DNA of 64,000 bases from Thermoproteota archaeon (GCA_027491435.1 JAOZFG010000004.1:1-64000), one strand, 5' to 3'. Counted from the stretch's first letter, positions 16,697 to 24,830 are shown. Notes: generated by a model from the sequence alone, not told the origin. Made by a program: numbers and translations.

Positions 16697-17029
16697 TTAA
16701 CTAATTCTCCTAACTACTACGTAAACTTCGTCTCCATCGGAGAACTCATCGCAGCCCTCTACAGTCATCCTCAACCACAATCCGTGCATAGAAACCTCTA
16801 AACGACCTTCATCGCACCTGTAGACCACCCCTTTCATCACTATATCTCCATCACCTTCCTCTTCAGACACCACGACCTCAAAGCTACGCCACCCAGACAG
16901 GTCTACCAGACCTCTGGGCAACTCTAGGGACATTTCCCTACCGTCGGCCTCGGCGCTTAACACGTCCACGTTAAACAAAGGGTCTTCTTTAACGGCCTTA
17001 ACGTCCCAAATCTCCTTCAAAACTTTCAC
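16697..17029 (-). CDS. rpoG: DNA-directed RNA polymerase subunit Rpo8 (RPB8 orthologue)
   Basis: A 110-residue protein that lines up with eukaryotic RPB8 along its length. EIWDVKAV matches the RPB8 N-terminal strand (DIFDVKDI), MKGVVYRCDEG matches MYGKVYRIEGD, and EVSMHGLWLRMTVEG matches YVSYGGLLMRLQGD. The end GDEVYVVVRR matches SRVYLLMKK. Archaeal Rpo8 is reported from Crenarchaeota and Korarchaeota. It is somewhat shorter than RPB8, as archaeal versions are. ATG 17029 starts it; a 70-bp A/T-rich gap separates it from the TFB-like gene. Confidence 0.8.
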   Translation of the reverse strand: MKVLKEIWDVKAVKEDPLFNVDVLSAEADGREMSLELPRGLVDLSGWRSFEVVVSEEEGDGDIVMKGVVYRCDEGRLEVSMHGLWLRMTVEGCDEFSDGDEVYVVVRRIS

Positions 17030-17065
17030 CTCCCTCCTGAAAAAGAAGCCCGCAATATAAAGCGT

Positions 17066-17350
17066 TTGTCCTTACTGACGATGCTTGAAGAGGTTCTGCT
17101 GTTTAACGCCAAGTTCAAGTCGCTGGTCAGAGAGTTGTTGGAGGATCCATCCATAGATAAGTTTTGGGATCTGCTCTATGAAGTTGACGCCTTCGCTGAG
17201 AAGATGGCCCATGGCGACTTGAGGGCTTTTATGGAAGAGGCCAAAGTTAAGGGAAGCAGGAGGGACATCTTGTTGTCCACATATACGTTGTCCTCTCTCA
17301 TAGCAGAAAGGGTTAAGGAAGATATAGAAAGGGAGATCAGCCGCCTTTAG
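17066..17350 (+). CDS. Uncharacterised 94-residue helical protein
   Basis: I do not recognise a family. The predicted product is almost entirely helical and acidic, with segments such as LFNAKFKSLVRELLEDPSIDK and ILLSTYTLSSLIAERVKEDI. The start TTG 17066 is 36 bp from the divergent Rpo8 start, so they share a control region. The last 14 nt overlap the convergent PRC-barrel gene. The regular composition and exact fit between neighbours support a real gene. Confidence 0.65.
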   Translation: MSLLTMLEEVLLFNAKFKSLVRELLEDPSIDKFWDLLYEVDAFAEKMAHGDLRAFMEEAKVKGSRRDILLSTYTLSSLIAERVKEDIEREISRL

Positions 17351-17636
17351 TGGCTACGTAAACCTTTAGGTATTTTTCGTCCACAACTATCATCTCTCTT
17401 ATGTACTTTACTGAGGAATACGGTAGGAAGACATTACCCTTCCTGTCCTTTCTAAGTTTCTGGAGTAATGAGTCCGCTGCCCCCCTACTGCTCCTGATGA
17501 CCAAAGAAAGCACCTTCCCAGTGATCTCATCAACGACCAGATCGACGACCTCTCCTAGCATCAAACCCTTATCAGTTATTACGGGCTTTCTAGCCAATCT
17601 AGCCACTGAGTACCTAGCCATCGTTGACACCCTCAA
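17337..17636 (-). CDS. PRC-barrel domain protein
   Basis: A 99-residue single PRC-barrel protein of the widespread archaeal COG1873 type. Segments YSVARLARKPVITDKGLMLG, VVDLVVDEITGKVLSLVI and GNVFLPYSSVKYIREMIVVD follow the family pattern of a six-stranded barrel. PRC-barrels occur in RNA-processing and cell-division proteins; the stand-alone archaeal role is unknown. ATG 17636 or 17621 (MARYSV) may be the start. It lies 5-9 nt downstream of tRNA-Val on the same strand. Confidence 0.85.
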   Translation of the reverse strand: MRVSTMARYSVARLARKPVITDKGLMLGEVVDLVVDEITGKVLSLVIRSSRGAADSLLQKLRKDRKGNVFLPYSSVKYIREMIVVDEKYLKVYVATKGG

Positions 17637-17644
17637 TTTAGTGG

Positions 17645-17717
17645 TGGGCCGGGGGGGACTCGAACCCCCGACCTCCGCCTCGTCAAGGCGGCGTCATAGC
17701 CGCTAGACCACCGGCCC
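17645..17717 (-). tRNA. tRNA-Val (anticodon GAC)
   Basis: Cloverleaf on the minus strand with acceptor GGGCCGG/CCGGCCC, anticodon stem CCGCC/GGCGG with loop TTGACGA, and T stem GGGGG/CCCCC. The 3' CCA is encoded (17644-17642). A minus-strand ATTTATTA at 17740-17747 is about 26 nt upstream. Apart from four anticodon-loop bases it equals tRNA-Val(CAC) at 10000. Confidence 0.97.
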
Positions 17718-17803
17718 AGTTCATGGGACTTGTCGAGGTAATAAATGTTAGCACCCATAATATATAAAGGGTACGTCGAACATAGCTAACGAGTGACACG
17801 CTA

Positions 17804-17864
17804 AGGGGGATCAGAACTCAAGATCGTCCTCATCTTTCAGCGGGCCCTTGACATCATCCCCCCT
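17804..17864 (-). ncRNA. C/D-box guide sRNA (predicted)
   Basis: On the minus strand this intergenic block reads as a compact archaeal box C/D RNA. A terminal stem pairs GGGGGA (5' end) with TCCCCC (3' end). Inside lie box C (GATGATG, around 17852-17858), D' (CTGA, 17840-17837), C' (AGATGAGG, 17835-17828) and D (CTGA, 17814-17811). The two guides are CAAGGGCCCG before D' and GATCTTGAGTT before D. A minus-strand TATTTATC box is centred 24 nt upstream. Applying the five-nucleotide rule, both predicted methylation targets are C residues; I cannot assign target RNAs without a search. Confidence 0.75.
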
Positions 17865-17883
17865 TGTTAAAGTTCCCCAAAAG

Positions 17884-17891
17884 GATAAATA
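17884..17891. promoter_or_regulatory. Divergent TATA-like box for C/D sRNA and the 17913 gene
   Basis: The block gataaata is centred about 24 nt from the sRNA 5' end on the minus strand and 25 nt from the ATG at 17913 on the plus strand. One A/T element could therefore serve both directions, the plus-strand mRNA being leaderless. Confidence 0.5.
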
Positions 17892-17912
17892 GGTTAGCTA
17901 GGTGATGCTCCG

Positions 17913-18263
17913 ATGAATTCGTTGGAAGAATTCATAGCCTCCGTGGTACTAAGGCTCAGGAGAGGAGATCCCCCTCAGGACCTCCTGCAAGAGGTTAAAG
18001 GAGTTAACGTAGAGAGCCAACTTTATGAAGAGATCTTAGAGTCGGTGGCAAAACAACTAGCCAACAGCCTAGACGAGAGGAGTCTTTTTGGCAGGTTAGT
18101 CAAGCTAGACGAGGAAGGGCTTAGGAGGATAAAGGACTCCTCAGATGAGTTTTTGGAATTTGAACCGTTTAAGGGAGTTAAAAGGGTTGAAGTGTTGGAA
18201 TTCTGGTCAAAAGTTCTGAACATAGTCTTAGCCGGGCTTAGAGAGGAGGAATCAAGTGAATGA
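17913..18263 (+). CDS. Uncharacterised 116-residue helical protein
   Basis: No family is recognised. The product is acidic and predicted helical throughout (VVLRLRRGDPPQDLLQEVK, LYEEILESVAKQLANSLDE). The C-terminal half, with RVEVLEFWSKVLNIVLAGL, looks like an amphipathic helix pair. The ATG at 17913 lies 25 nt from a TATA-like element, consistent with leaderless expression. The 3' end overlaps the convergent AAA+ ATPase gene by 12 nt. Confidence 0.65.
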   Translation: MNSLEEFIASVVLRLRRGDPPQDLLQEVKGVNVESQLYEEILESVAKQLANSLDERSLFGRLVKLDEEGLRRIKDSSDEFLEFEPFKGVKRVEVLEFWSKVLNIVLAGLREEESSE

Positions 18264-19379
18264 ATACCTCCCACCGGCCATCTTCCTTACTTTACCCTCC
18301 TCTATGAGCCTATCTAGAACTTCCCTGGCCTCGGATAACTTCATAGAAAGAACTCTAGAAGCTTCTATGAGGGAAAAAGGCCTATCTCCAAAAGAGCTTC
18401 TCAAAGTAGCCTCCTCTGGGTCTTTTATTTCTTCCCCCCCTTTTTCCTCTTCTTCCTCAGTTTCCTCTACAGACTCCCCTTTTTCAGCCGACGATATGAG
18501 GTTGACTATTTTGTCCTCGTCAAGTCTCCCACTTTCCTTTAATTCCCTAGTGAGCATCGCTAGCAAGTTCCTAGCAAGCTTCATCAGCTTACGGGGATTA
18601 CCATCGGCCATCTCATTTAATCTTCTCACTATCTCCTTACTAAAGGGGGCCCTCCTGTCTGGCCTTATACCTTCAACCTTCTCCATGAACTTCTCAAATC
18701 TCTTCTGCAGGATCTTCTCCGCCTCATCGGGCTCTACTTTCCTCATCCTGACTACCTTGTGAGGAGTGTCCCTTAGCAGGGACTTCATGAGGTCATAGGC
18801 AGGCGGTATACAAGCTATCATGATTATGTTCCCCGGGTGCATCCTCTCGTACAACGTCTTCAGGAATTCCGTAAACATCTCAGCGTCCCGTCTAGTACCC
18901 AAGACGACGATGTTCTCTACCTCATCGAGCATTAGTATGGAGTGCTCGTACTTGTTTAACTCCTTAATTATCATACCCTTTAATGACTCAGGGTCATTGG
19001 GAATCTTCTTCTTGAGGGCCTTGAGCGGGCTAACCTTCTTCAACGCCTCGGCAATTCTCTTGAGCGAGGTCTCGAAGTCGTCAACATCAATTTTTACATA
19101 AAAAGCTGGAATATCATCAAATATTTCCTTAACAAGCCTTAATCTATGGGTTTTCCCCATTCCAAACTCTCCTATAAGAAAAATAAATTCCTTTTTATTT
19201 CCGCTGAGGGCCTTATTTATGAGGGAGCCCAAAACCTCATCAACTTTAGTGTCTACATGTACTTCCACAACCCTCTCAAGGCTCTCACTGCTGAGATAGG
19301 AGAAGGGATTAGCCTTGAGCATCCATCTTAGGTATCCAGCCTCAACAACCCTTATGTCGCTTTCATCCGGCAATTTCAA
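18252..19379 (-). CDS. AAA+ ATPase with C-terminal winged-helix-like domain (ORC/STAND-like)
   Basis: A 375-residue AAA+ protein. Walker A is GEFGMGKT at residues 70-77, and Walker B is ILMLDEVEN near 145-153. DGNPRKLMKLARNLLA resembles the sensor-2 region of ORC- and TniB-like ATPases. An acidic Glu-rich linker (about 300-325) leads to a small domain (FSLIEASRVLSMKLSEAREVLDRL) that looks like a winged helix. It is not the canonical Orc1/Cdc6, which lies at 20534. A role in DNA handling or signalling is possible but unproven. The start is TTG 19379. Confidence 0.75.
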   Translation of the reverse strand: MKLPDESDIRVVEAGYLRWMLKANPFSYLSSESLERVVEVHVDTKVDEVLGSLINKALSGNKKEFIFLIGEFGMGKTHRLRLVKEIFDDIPAFYVKIDVDDFETSLKRIAEALKKVSPLKALKKKIPNDPESLKGMIIKELNKYEHSILMLDEVENIVVLGTRRDAEMFTEFLKTLYERMHPGNIIMIACIPPAYDLMKSLLRDTPHKVVRMRKVEPDEAEKILQKRFEKFMEKVEGIRPDRRAPFSKEIVRRLNEMADGNPRKLMKLARNLLAMLTRELKESGRLDEDKIVNLISSAEKGESVEETEEEEEKGGEEIKDPEEATLRSSFGDRPFSLIEASRVLSMKLSEAREVLDRLIEEGKVRKMAGGRYSFT

Positions 19380-19417
19380 GCCCCTCAGCCGAGCCTACTT
19401 ATTATCTCAAGCACGCT

Positions 19418-19426
19418 TATATAATC
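19418..19426 (+). promoter_or_regulatory. TATA-like box for the 19444 surface protein
   Basis: The sequence ttatataat is centred about 23 nt before GTG 19444 and 44 nt before ATG 19465. It supports a transcription start close to 19445. The mRNA would thus be leaderless from GTG 19444 or carry a short leader to ATG 19465. Confidence 0.5.
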
Positions 19427-19443
19427 TCTCCTAAGTTGGTCTA

Positions 19444-20478
19444 GTGGTAACTAGGGTGTTCGTCATGGATGGCAGGACGCTCAGATTCATTTTAATGACG
19501 ATATTGGCTATAGTTATCGTCGCATCACAGATAGATCACCTAAACGGAGCCATAATAACCGAAAAGCCGTACTACACTAAGGCCGATGTGTACGTGATCT
19601 TCCCTACAGAGGATACAGCTAAGCTCACAATTAAGTTCTCTATATACGGAGTACAGGCCAACGATATAGAGGCCTTAATCAATAAGACGGGCGAGGAGAA
19701 CTACACCAAGTCGATCATAGATAACCTTAAGCGCGTGGTAGGTAGGGCTCCCTACATAGGAGGGTCCTACAAATTCTACCCCATCAAAGAAGATGTAAAA
19801 ATAGTTAAGAAAATTTTAGATAAGGAGAAGGAACTTAAGAGAATAGACCTGATTTACAAGGCCGATTTGAGGGCTAGGGAGGGAGCTCCCCAGGAGAGAG
19901 GAGGTAGGAGGGGGCTCATCTATTCAACTAGGGATGATTACACAAACTTATCGCTGTTTTACGCCCTTAGACAATTGGATCTATTAAACCTAACCGTGGT
20001 CCTCCCTCCAGCTTACGTTATATCATACGTAAGGCCTAGGCCCTCGCTCTTGTATCCGGTCAACATGTCAGGTGAGCTCAGAGTGGCCTCCTCCTGGATA
20101 ATTAGGGATCCTTTAGTGGACAGGAGGGAGCACTCATACACGGGCTGGTTTCACTTCGGGATACACAACCTCACCGTCGAGGAGGTTAAAAAGATAGAAG
20201 AAATATACAGAAAGATGATAGAATTAAAGAAAGCTAACGCTATATTGGCTGATAAGGATAAACTTAAGGAGGTAAGCAGGTTCTACGACATGGGCTATAA
20301 TCTACTGATACACAGCCCAGAGAAGTTGGGCTACGGCCCGGATGACGCCCTCAAGCTGATTAGGGAAGCGAGCATACAGCCACTGAGCTTCGATGCTAAC
20401 CTAATCCTGCCGGCAATTGCCCTCTTGATCACCGCAGCAGAGGTTGGAGTCTATCTGTACTTCAAGCGCAAACGCTAG
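19444..20478 (+). CDS. Membrane-anchored extracellular protein of unknown function
   Basis: A 344-residue protein with an N-terminal hydrophobic segment (about 15-29), a large outside domain and a C-terminal anchor (ILPAIALLITAAEVGVYLYF) with a basic tail. The outside part carries several N-x-S/T sequons, typical of glycosylated archaeal surface proteins. No catalytic family is visible; a helical region spans roughly residues 240-300. GTG 19444, or ATG 19465 eight residues after it, starts translation. It is divergent from the AAA+ gene and precedes the Orc1/Cdc6 promoter, but a functional link is not evident. Confidence 0.7.
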   Translation: MVTRVFVMDGRTLRFILMTILAIVIVASQIDHLNGAIITEKPYYTKADVYVIFPTEDTAKLTIKFSIYGVQANDIEALINKTGEENYTKSIIDNLKRVVGRAPYIGGSYKFYPIKEDVKIVKKILDKEKELKRIDLIYKADLRAREGAPQERGGRRGLIYSTRDDYTNLSLFYALRQLDLLNLTVVLPPAYVISYVRPRPSLLYPVNMSGELRVASSWIIRDPLVDRREHSYTGWFHFGIHNLTVEEVKKIEEIYRKMIELKKANAILADKDKLKEVSRFYDMGYNLLIHSPEKLGYGPDDALKLIREASIQPLSFDANLILPAIALLITAAEVGVYLYFKRKR

Positions 20479-20499
20479 CGTCAGAAAACTTTTACATAC

Positions 20500-20520
20500 C
20501 CCCCTACCTCTTATAGGGGG
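20500..20520. repeat. Inverted repeat before orc1/cdc6
   Basis: CCCCCTA (20500-20506) and TAGGGGG (20514-20520) form a perfect 7-bp inverted repeat with a 7-nt spacer, between a TATA-like cttttacata (20489-20498) and the TTG start at 20534. As DNA it could bind a dimeric protein such as Orc1 itself; as RNA it would form a leader hairpin. It is not a full origin-recognition box. Confidence 0.6.
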
Positions 20521-20533
20521 ATAAAGAAATTAT

Positions 20534-21715
20534 TTGGGTAACTCCCTTATAATTGAGGTGCCGGTTTTGCAGGTAATTAGGGACGAGTATAAGTTCTCTG
20601 AGGTGTACACACCTCCTAAGCTTCCCCACAGGGAGAAGGAAGTTGAGCTGCTTGTGAATACGATGAAATCAAGCTACGGTCTTAACGAGGGGCTATACTT
20701 GATAAAGGGGGAGCCTGGGATAGGCAAGACCTCGGTGGCTAGGCTCTCATCCAAGAAGTTAGGAGAGCTTGTCAAGGACTTTAAAGTGATCCACGTGAAC
20801 TGCAGAATATACAGGACGCCCACCTCCGTGATACAGAGAATACTCTCAACGATTCACCCAGGCATTCCGAACAGGGGGCTCTCACTTCAGGAAATGATGA
20901 GCATATTGGAGGATGTACTAAAGGACGAGAAAAATCTCCTGATAGTGTTAGACGAACTCGATTATTTGAAAGAGGGCGAAGACCTCGTATACTCCTTGCT
21001 AAGATCTCATGAAGGGGTCTTGGGAAACCCCTTAACTTTACTGCTAATAGCTAGGTGGGAACCTCCATATCTCATGGAGCCGTCGATAAGGTCCTTTATG
21101 AACATGAGAATACCACTTCAGAAGTACAGCAGAGAACAGCTGGCTTCCATAGTCAAGTATAGGGCTGAAGACGCCCTATACGAGGGCACCTTCGACGACG
21201 AGATAATAGATATGATAGCTGAGTTCTCAGAGCACTCAGGGAACGCTAGAATAGCAATAAGAATGCTTTATCTAGCCGCTAAATTCGCTGAGGATAAGAA
21301 GATGTCCAAAATAACTCCTGAACTGGTGAGAGAAGCCGCTTCCAGCGTGGGCGTGGTGGGAATTGATAACGACATGTTGGCAGCCCTAGATGTACACGAT
21401 AAGGTCATACTGCTGGCGGTGTCTAGGGTCCTCTCTTCCTCATCAAAGGCTTGGGTTAAGATGGGGGACCTGGTTGAGGAGTACACGCTGGCGTGCGAGG
21501 AGTTAGGAATACAGCCATACAAGTACACGGCGATTTGGAAAAGAGTTAGGGAGCTCAGGAAGATAGGCCTATTGGAGACCAAGAAGTCTAAAGAGGGGAT
21601 CAGGGGACAGACAACCTTAGTCTCCCTGGGATCAATACCAGCGGAGAAAATGGCCAAGAAGATAGAGGAGATACTGGCTGAGGAGTTGAGCCCACTACCT
21701 CAAAAACTTAGATAG
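20534..21715 (+). CDS. cdc6: Orc1/Cdc6 replication initiator
   Basis: A 393-residue Orc1/Cdc6 protein with the family signature PPKLPHREKE at 27-36, Walker A GEPGIGKT at 59-66, Walker B LLIVLDELDYL, and a sensor region LLLIARWEPPYL. The AAA+ lid contains HSGNARIAIRMLYLAAKFAE, and a C-terminal winged helix follows (KYTAIWKRVRELRKIGLLET). It binds origins and loads MCM. The start is TTG 20534. The 3' end overlaps the convergent rfcL gene by 21 nt. The only origin-like element nearby is the inverted repeat in its 55-bp upstream gap. Confidence 0.93.
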   Translation: MGNSLIIEVPVLQVIRDEYKFSEVYTPPKLPHREKEVELLVNTMKSSYGLNEGLYLIKGEPGIGKTSVARLSSKKLGELVKDFKVIHVNCRIYRTPTSVIQRILSTIHPGIPNRGLSLQEMMSILEDVLKDEKNLLIVLDELDYLKEGEDLVYSLLRSHEGVLGNPLTLLLIARWEPPYLMEPSIRSFMNMRIPLQKYSREQLASIVKYRAEDALYEGTFDDEIIDMIAEFSEHSGNARIAIRMLYLAAKFAEDKKMSKITPELVREAASSVGVVGIDNDMLAALDVHDKVILLAVSRVLSSSSKAWVKMGDLVEEYTLACEELGIQPYKYTAIWKRVRELRKIGLLETKKSKEGIRGQTTLVSLGSIPAEKMAKKIEEILAEELSPLPQKLR

Positions 21716-22945
21716 CTGCTCTACCCCCACGAGGCTCTCCAATAAATCCACAAGCTCATCTGGATCCATCCTCAGCTCCTCAGCTACCCTCTTGGCTAGC
21801 TTCTTCCCCCTCCTGGCGTCAATTAGTATTAGAGGAACTATTTCCCGCCTCACGGTCCTAGTTGAGAGGTGTAATCTCTCAGCCATGCTCTTTAGAACCT
21901 CCTTAGCGGCAGCTCTCTCAACCTTAGTTTGTGCTAGGGTCTTCACCAGCTCGGGGAACTTAAATCTGACCCCCTTGGGCTTCGTCACCTTTGACGCACA
22001 GACGCCCACCGTCATCAACTCTATGTAGTAAACGAACAACCCCCAGTTATTGGTCCTTACAATCCTGCTCTTCACCAAATCGGCCAAGGAAAGGTACTCG
22101 TATGCCTGAACCAGCTCCTTGCCTGAGTAGGCGTAAGGCACGTTCTCCTCAATCCACCTCAACAACAGGTCAGGGTCCACATCCGAGTTCATGGCATCTA
22201 TCCTAGTCAGGGCGCAGTTGGTGCCGTAGAACACCGATGTTAGCACATCGAATACGTCTTTCTCAACGTCCCTCTTAGCAAACCCTTTACCGAACACCTT
22301 GGCTAAGTCGGAGGTGCCCTTCACTAGGGCTTCTAGGTCATTTATCGCCGCCCTCAAGTCTCCCTGCGAGTTTTTGGCTATTAGAGCCAAGATTGAGTCG
22401 GGAACCTTGACTCCCTCCTTCCTGCATATGTCCCTCAGGACAGACACGACCGTGGCCTGTCTGAGTCTATAGAACTTGACCATTAACGACATGTTCCTTA
22501 TCTCATACATGTGCCTCTCGTAAGCGTCGTTGGCAGTCATTATCACAGGAGCTTCTCCAGAGGACACTATCTTCTTGACTAAGGATGCCAAGGCAGAACC
22601 TTCCTGCCTCGGGATGGCATCAACTTCATCCAGTATTATGAGCCTAGGCTTCATCGTGAGCAGGGACGGAGCCCTCAGGTTCTGAAGTATCTTCTCCAGG
22701 TGCTCCCTGTCCCTCATGTCGCTAGCGTTGATCTCAACGGGCTCATAGCCCAAGTCATGAGCTATGGCGTAAGCGGCCGAGGTTTTCCCGGAACCCGGCG
22801 GACCAACTAACAGCAGGGCCTTAACCTTCTTTCCAGCCTTTACGTCCTCCATCCACTTTCGTATCTCTTGTAAAGCTTTGTTTTGCCCCCTAATTTCCCT
22901 CAAGCTTTTAGGCCTGTATTTCTCGGTCCAAGGTATGTCAGCCAT
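21695..22945 (-). CDS. rfcL: Replication factor C large subunit
   Basis: A 416-residue clamp-loader large subunit. N-terminal PWTEKYRPKSLREIRGQNKAL is followed by Walker A GPPGSGKTS, Walker B LIILDEVDAI, and the sensor MTANDAYE; the last differs from the small subunit's LACNYSSK. The collar and a basic C terminus without a clear PIP box end the protein. With RfcS it loads PCNA. It starts 8 nt inside the rfcS end (ATG 22945), so the two are co-translated. Confidence 0.95.
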   Translation of the reverse strand: MADIPWTEKYRPKSLREIRGQNKALQEIRKWMEDVKAGKKVKALLLVGPPGSGKTSAAYAIAHDLGYEPVEINASDMRDREHLEKILQNLRAPSLLTMKPRLIILDEVDAIPRQEGSALASLVKKIVSSGEAPVIMTANDAYERHMYEIRNMSLMVKFYRLRQATVVSVLRDICRKEGVKVPDSILALIAKNSQGDLRAAINDLEALVKGTSDLAKVFGKGFAKRDVEKDVFDVLTSVFYGTNCALTRIDAMNSDVDPDLLLRWIEENVPYAYSGKELVQAYEYLSLADLVKSRIVRTNNWGLFVYYIELMTVGVCASKVTKPKGVRFKFPELVKTLAQTKVERAAAKEVLKSMAERLHLSTRTVRREIVPLILIDARRGKKLAKRVAEELRMDPDELVDLLESLVGVEQLSKFLR

Positions 22946-23921
22946 GCTTTGACCCCATCTCTACAAGTTTCGCCAGAAATGCCGCCAGCTGTATATCCCC
23001 ATGGGCACCCTCTGTTATCCTGTAATCTAACTCGCTCATGAAAGCTATCAATTGAGCTTTAGCCCTATCATCCAAGTCCTTGCTGCTGAGTATCTCCCTA
23101 TGCATCTGCTTTATCACGTCTTGGGCCGACATTCCGTAATTAATCATGAGGCTCCTCAAGATCTCCCTAGCCTTAACGAAGTTTCCTTTCAAGGCCGTGT
23201 TTATCATTCCCTTTATCTCCTCTGGATGGGCCAGGCCGGCCACCCTGTAGACGACCTTAGAGTTAATCTCATCGCTCATAGCGGCTGCGGTCTGCATTAT
23301 GTTGATGGCCTTCCTGAGGTCGCCTTCAGCTACGTACACTATGGCTGAGATGCCATCCTCAGTGTATTTCACACCCTCGTTTCTGGCTATCATCTCTATT
23401 CTCTCTTTTATTGCCTTATCCGGTATTGGGCCAAATCTGAAAACGGCAGTCCTTGACTGTATTGGCTCAATTATCTTCGAAGAGTAGTTACAGGCCAAGA
23501 CGAACCTAGTGGTTCTGGAGTACATCTCCATGATCCTCCTTAAGGCATGCTGAGCATCCGCCGTCAGGCTATCCGCCTCATCCAAGTGAATTATCTTGAA
23601 GGGGACATCCCCCAGCGGGGCCGTCCTGGCGAAGTCCTTTATCTTGGTCCTAATAGTATCTATGCCCCTCTCATCACTGGCGTTTAACTCCAAGTAGTTC
23701 GCTCTCACGAGCTCCTCAGAGCCGTAGATGTCGTGAGCCAACGCTAAGGCTGCAGTGGTCTTGCCCGTGCCGGCGGGCCCGGCGAACAGCAGGTGTGGCA
23801 TGGACTTTCTTTTTACGAATCCCTTGAGGGCCTTTATTACCTCTTCCTGATCGACTATCTCATCTAGGGTTTTAGGCCTGTATTTCTCCACCCATAACTC
23901 AAACGTCAACCTAACACCCAT
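22938..23921 (-). CDS. rfcS: Replication factor C small subunit
   Basis: Starting at ATG 23921 the product has 327 residues ([19 protein letters not shown]), the normal length. The open frame extends 26 codons further, but those residues match no RFC and run into the rpoN promoter. Walker A is GPAGTGKTT, Walker B HLDEADSL, the SRC-type arginine finger segment follows [13 protein letters not shown], and the sensor is LACNYSSK. Four copies join one RfcL in the archaeal clamp loader. It shares a short divergent promoter region with rpoN. Confidence 0.95.
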   Translation of the reverse strand: MGVRLTFELWVEKYRPKTLDEIVDQEEVIKALKGFVKRKSMPHLLFAGPAGTGKTTAALALAHDIYGSEELVRANYLELNASDERGIDTIRTKIKDFARTAPLGDVPFKIIHLDEADSLTADAQHALRRIMEMYSRTTRFVLACNYSSKIIEPIQSRTAVFRFGPIPDKAIKERIEMIARNEGVKYTEDGISAIVYVAEGDLRKAINIMQTAAAMSDEINSKVVYRVAGLAHPEEIKGMINTALKGNFVKAREILRSLMINYGMSAQDVIKQMHREILSSKDLDDRAKAQLIAFMSELDYRITEGAHGDIQLAAFLAKLVEMGSKHG

Positions 23922-23976
23922 GCATATATCAGTTAGACTTTTAATAACCATGCCGACCCGAGAAGTCTGGAGAGAT

Positions 23977-24180
23977 ATGTTCCCAGTGCGGTGCTTCACC
24001 TGTGGAAGTGTTATAGGAGATAAGTGGGAGGAGTTCTCCCAAAGAGTGGCTCACGGGGAGGATCCAGGTAAGGTGCTGGACTCCCTGGGAGTTAAGAGGT
24101 ACTGCTGCCGGAGGATGTTCCTGAGCCACGTTGAATTGGCTGATATAGAGCTAGCTTTCTCTCCTGTTATAGAGGGGTGA
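23977..24180 (+). CDS. rpoN: RNA polymerase subunit Rpo10 (RpoN)
   Basis: From ATG 23977 the product has 67 residues. It has the Rpo10 zinc bundle: C6-F-T-C9 ([13 protein letters not shown]) and the adjacent pair C43-C44 (KRYCCRRM). The ATG follows a GGAGAG ribosome-binding site 2 nt upstream. In-frame ATGs at 23950 and 23920 would add residues with no counterpart in the family. A TATA-like ttttaata (23939-23946) is a suitable promoter. It is followed 5 nt later by rpsB, the usual archaeal neighbour. Confidence 0.95.
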   Translation: MFPVRCFTCGSVIGDKWEEFSQRVAHGEDPGKVLDSLGVKRYCCRRMFLSHVELADIELAFSPVIEG

Positions 24181-24185
24181 GTTGA

Positions 24186-24830
24186 TTGAGCTATGACGAA
24201 TCCGTGATACCCCCTGTAGAGGATAAAGATCTCCTAATTCCAAAGCAGAAGTATTTGTCCGCGGGCGTACACGTGGGCACTAGAATTAGGACCAAGGACA
24301 TGGGCAAGTTCATATACAAGGTGAGGTCTGACGGGCTCTGCATGATCGACATCAAGAAGACCGACGAGAGGATAAGGATAGCCGGTAAATTCCTAGCTAG
24401 GTTCGAGCCCTCCAAGATACTCGCTGTCTCAGCTAGGATATACGGTTTCAAACCCGTCAGGAAGTTCGCAGAGTATGTCGGGGCCACTCAGGTGACCGGG
24501 AGGATCCTACCAGGGACTCTAACAAACCCACAGGCGCCCCTTCACTTGGAGCCTGACGTGGTCCTGCTGTCTGATCCGAGGGTCGATAAGCAGATACACG
24601 TAGAAGCCATGAGGATGGGAATTCCTGTGGTGGCTTTGGTTGACGCTGACAACACCTTATCCTACATAGACCTGGCTATACCGGCCAATAACAAAGGAAG
24701 AAGGTCTTTAGCCCTAATATACTGGCTTCTCACCAGGGAAATCTTGAGAAACAGGGGGGAGCTTGGTCCTGACGAGGATCTGCCTGAGAGCTACGATGAA
24801 TTCGCCACTAGAATTATGGGCCTGAGATGA
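24186..24830 (+). CDS. rpsB: 30S ribosomal protein uS2
   Basis: A 214-residue archaeal uS2. Family stretches are [42 protein letters not shown], the central [16 protein letters not shown] and, near the end, [18 protein letters not shown]. It binds the 30S platform late in assembly. TTG 24186, behind a GAGGGGTGA ribosome site, starts it. The rpoK and enolase genes that often precede uS2 in archaea are missing here; rpoN lies directly upstream and MEMO directly downstream. Confidence 0.95.
   Translation: MSYDESVIPPVEDKDLLIPKQKYLSAGVHVGTRIRTKDMGKFIYKVRSDGLCMIDIKKTDERIRIAGKFLARFEPSKILAVSARIYGFKPVRKFAEYVGATQVTGRILPGTLTNPQAPLHLEPDVVLLSDPRVDKQIHVEAMRMGIPVVALVDADNTLSYIDLAIPANNKGRRSLALIYWLLTREILRNRGELGPDEDLPESYDEFATRIMGLR

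Noticed and set aside
20479-20533. Full chromosomal replication origin
   Set aside because: Only one short G-rich inverted repeat in a 55-bp gap is visible; no repeated origin-recognition boxes or long A/T-rich unwinding region are present.
23920-23976. Longer N terminus for Rpo10
   Set aside because: The family begins at MFPVRCF, and a ribosome site precedes ATG 23977.
23922-23999. 26-codon N-terminal extension of RfcS
   Set aside because: The extra residues do not resemble RFC and overlap the rpoN promoter and start; the ATG at 23921 gives the normal protein.
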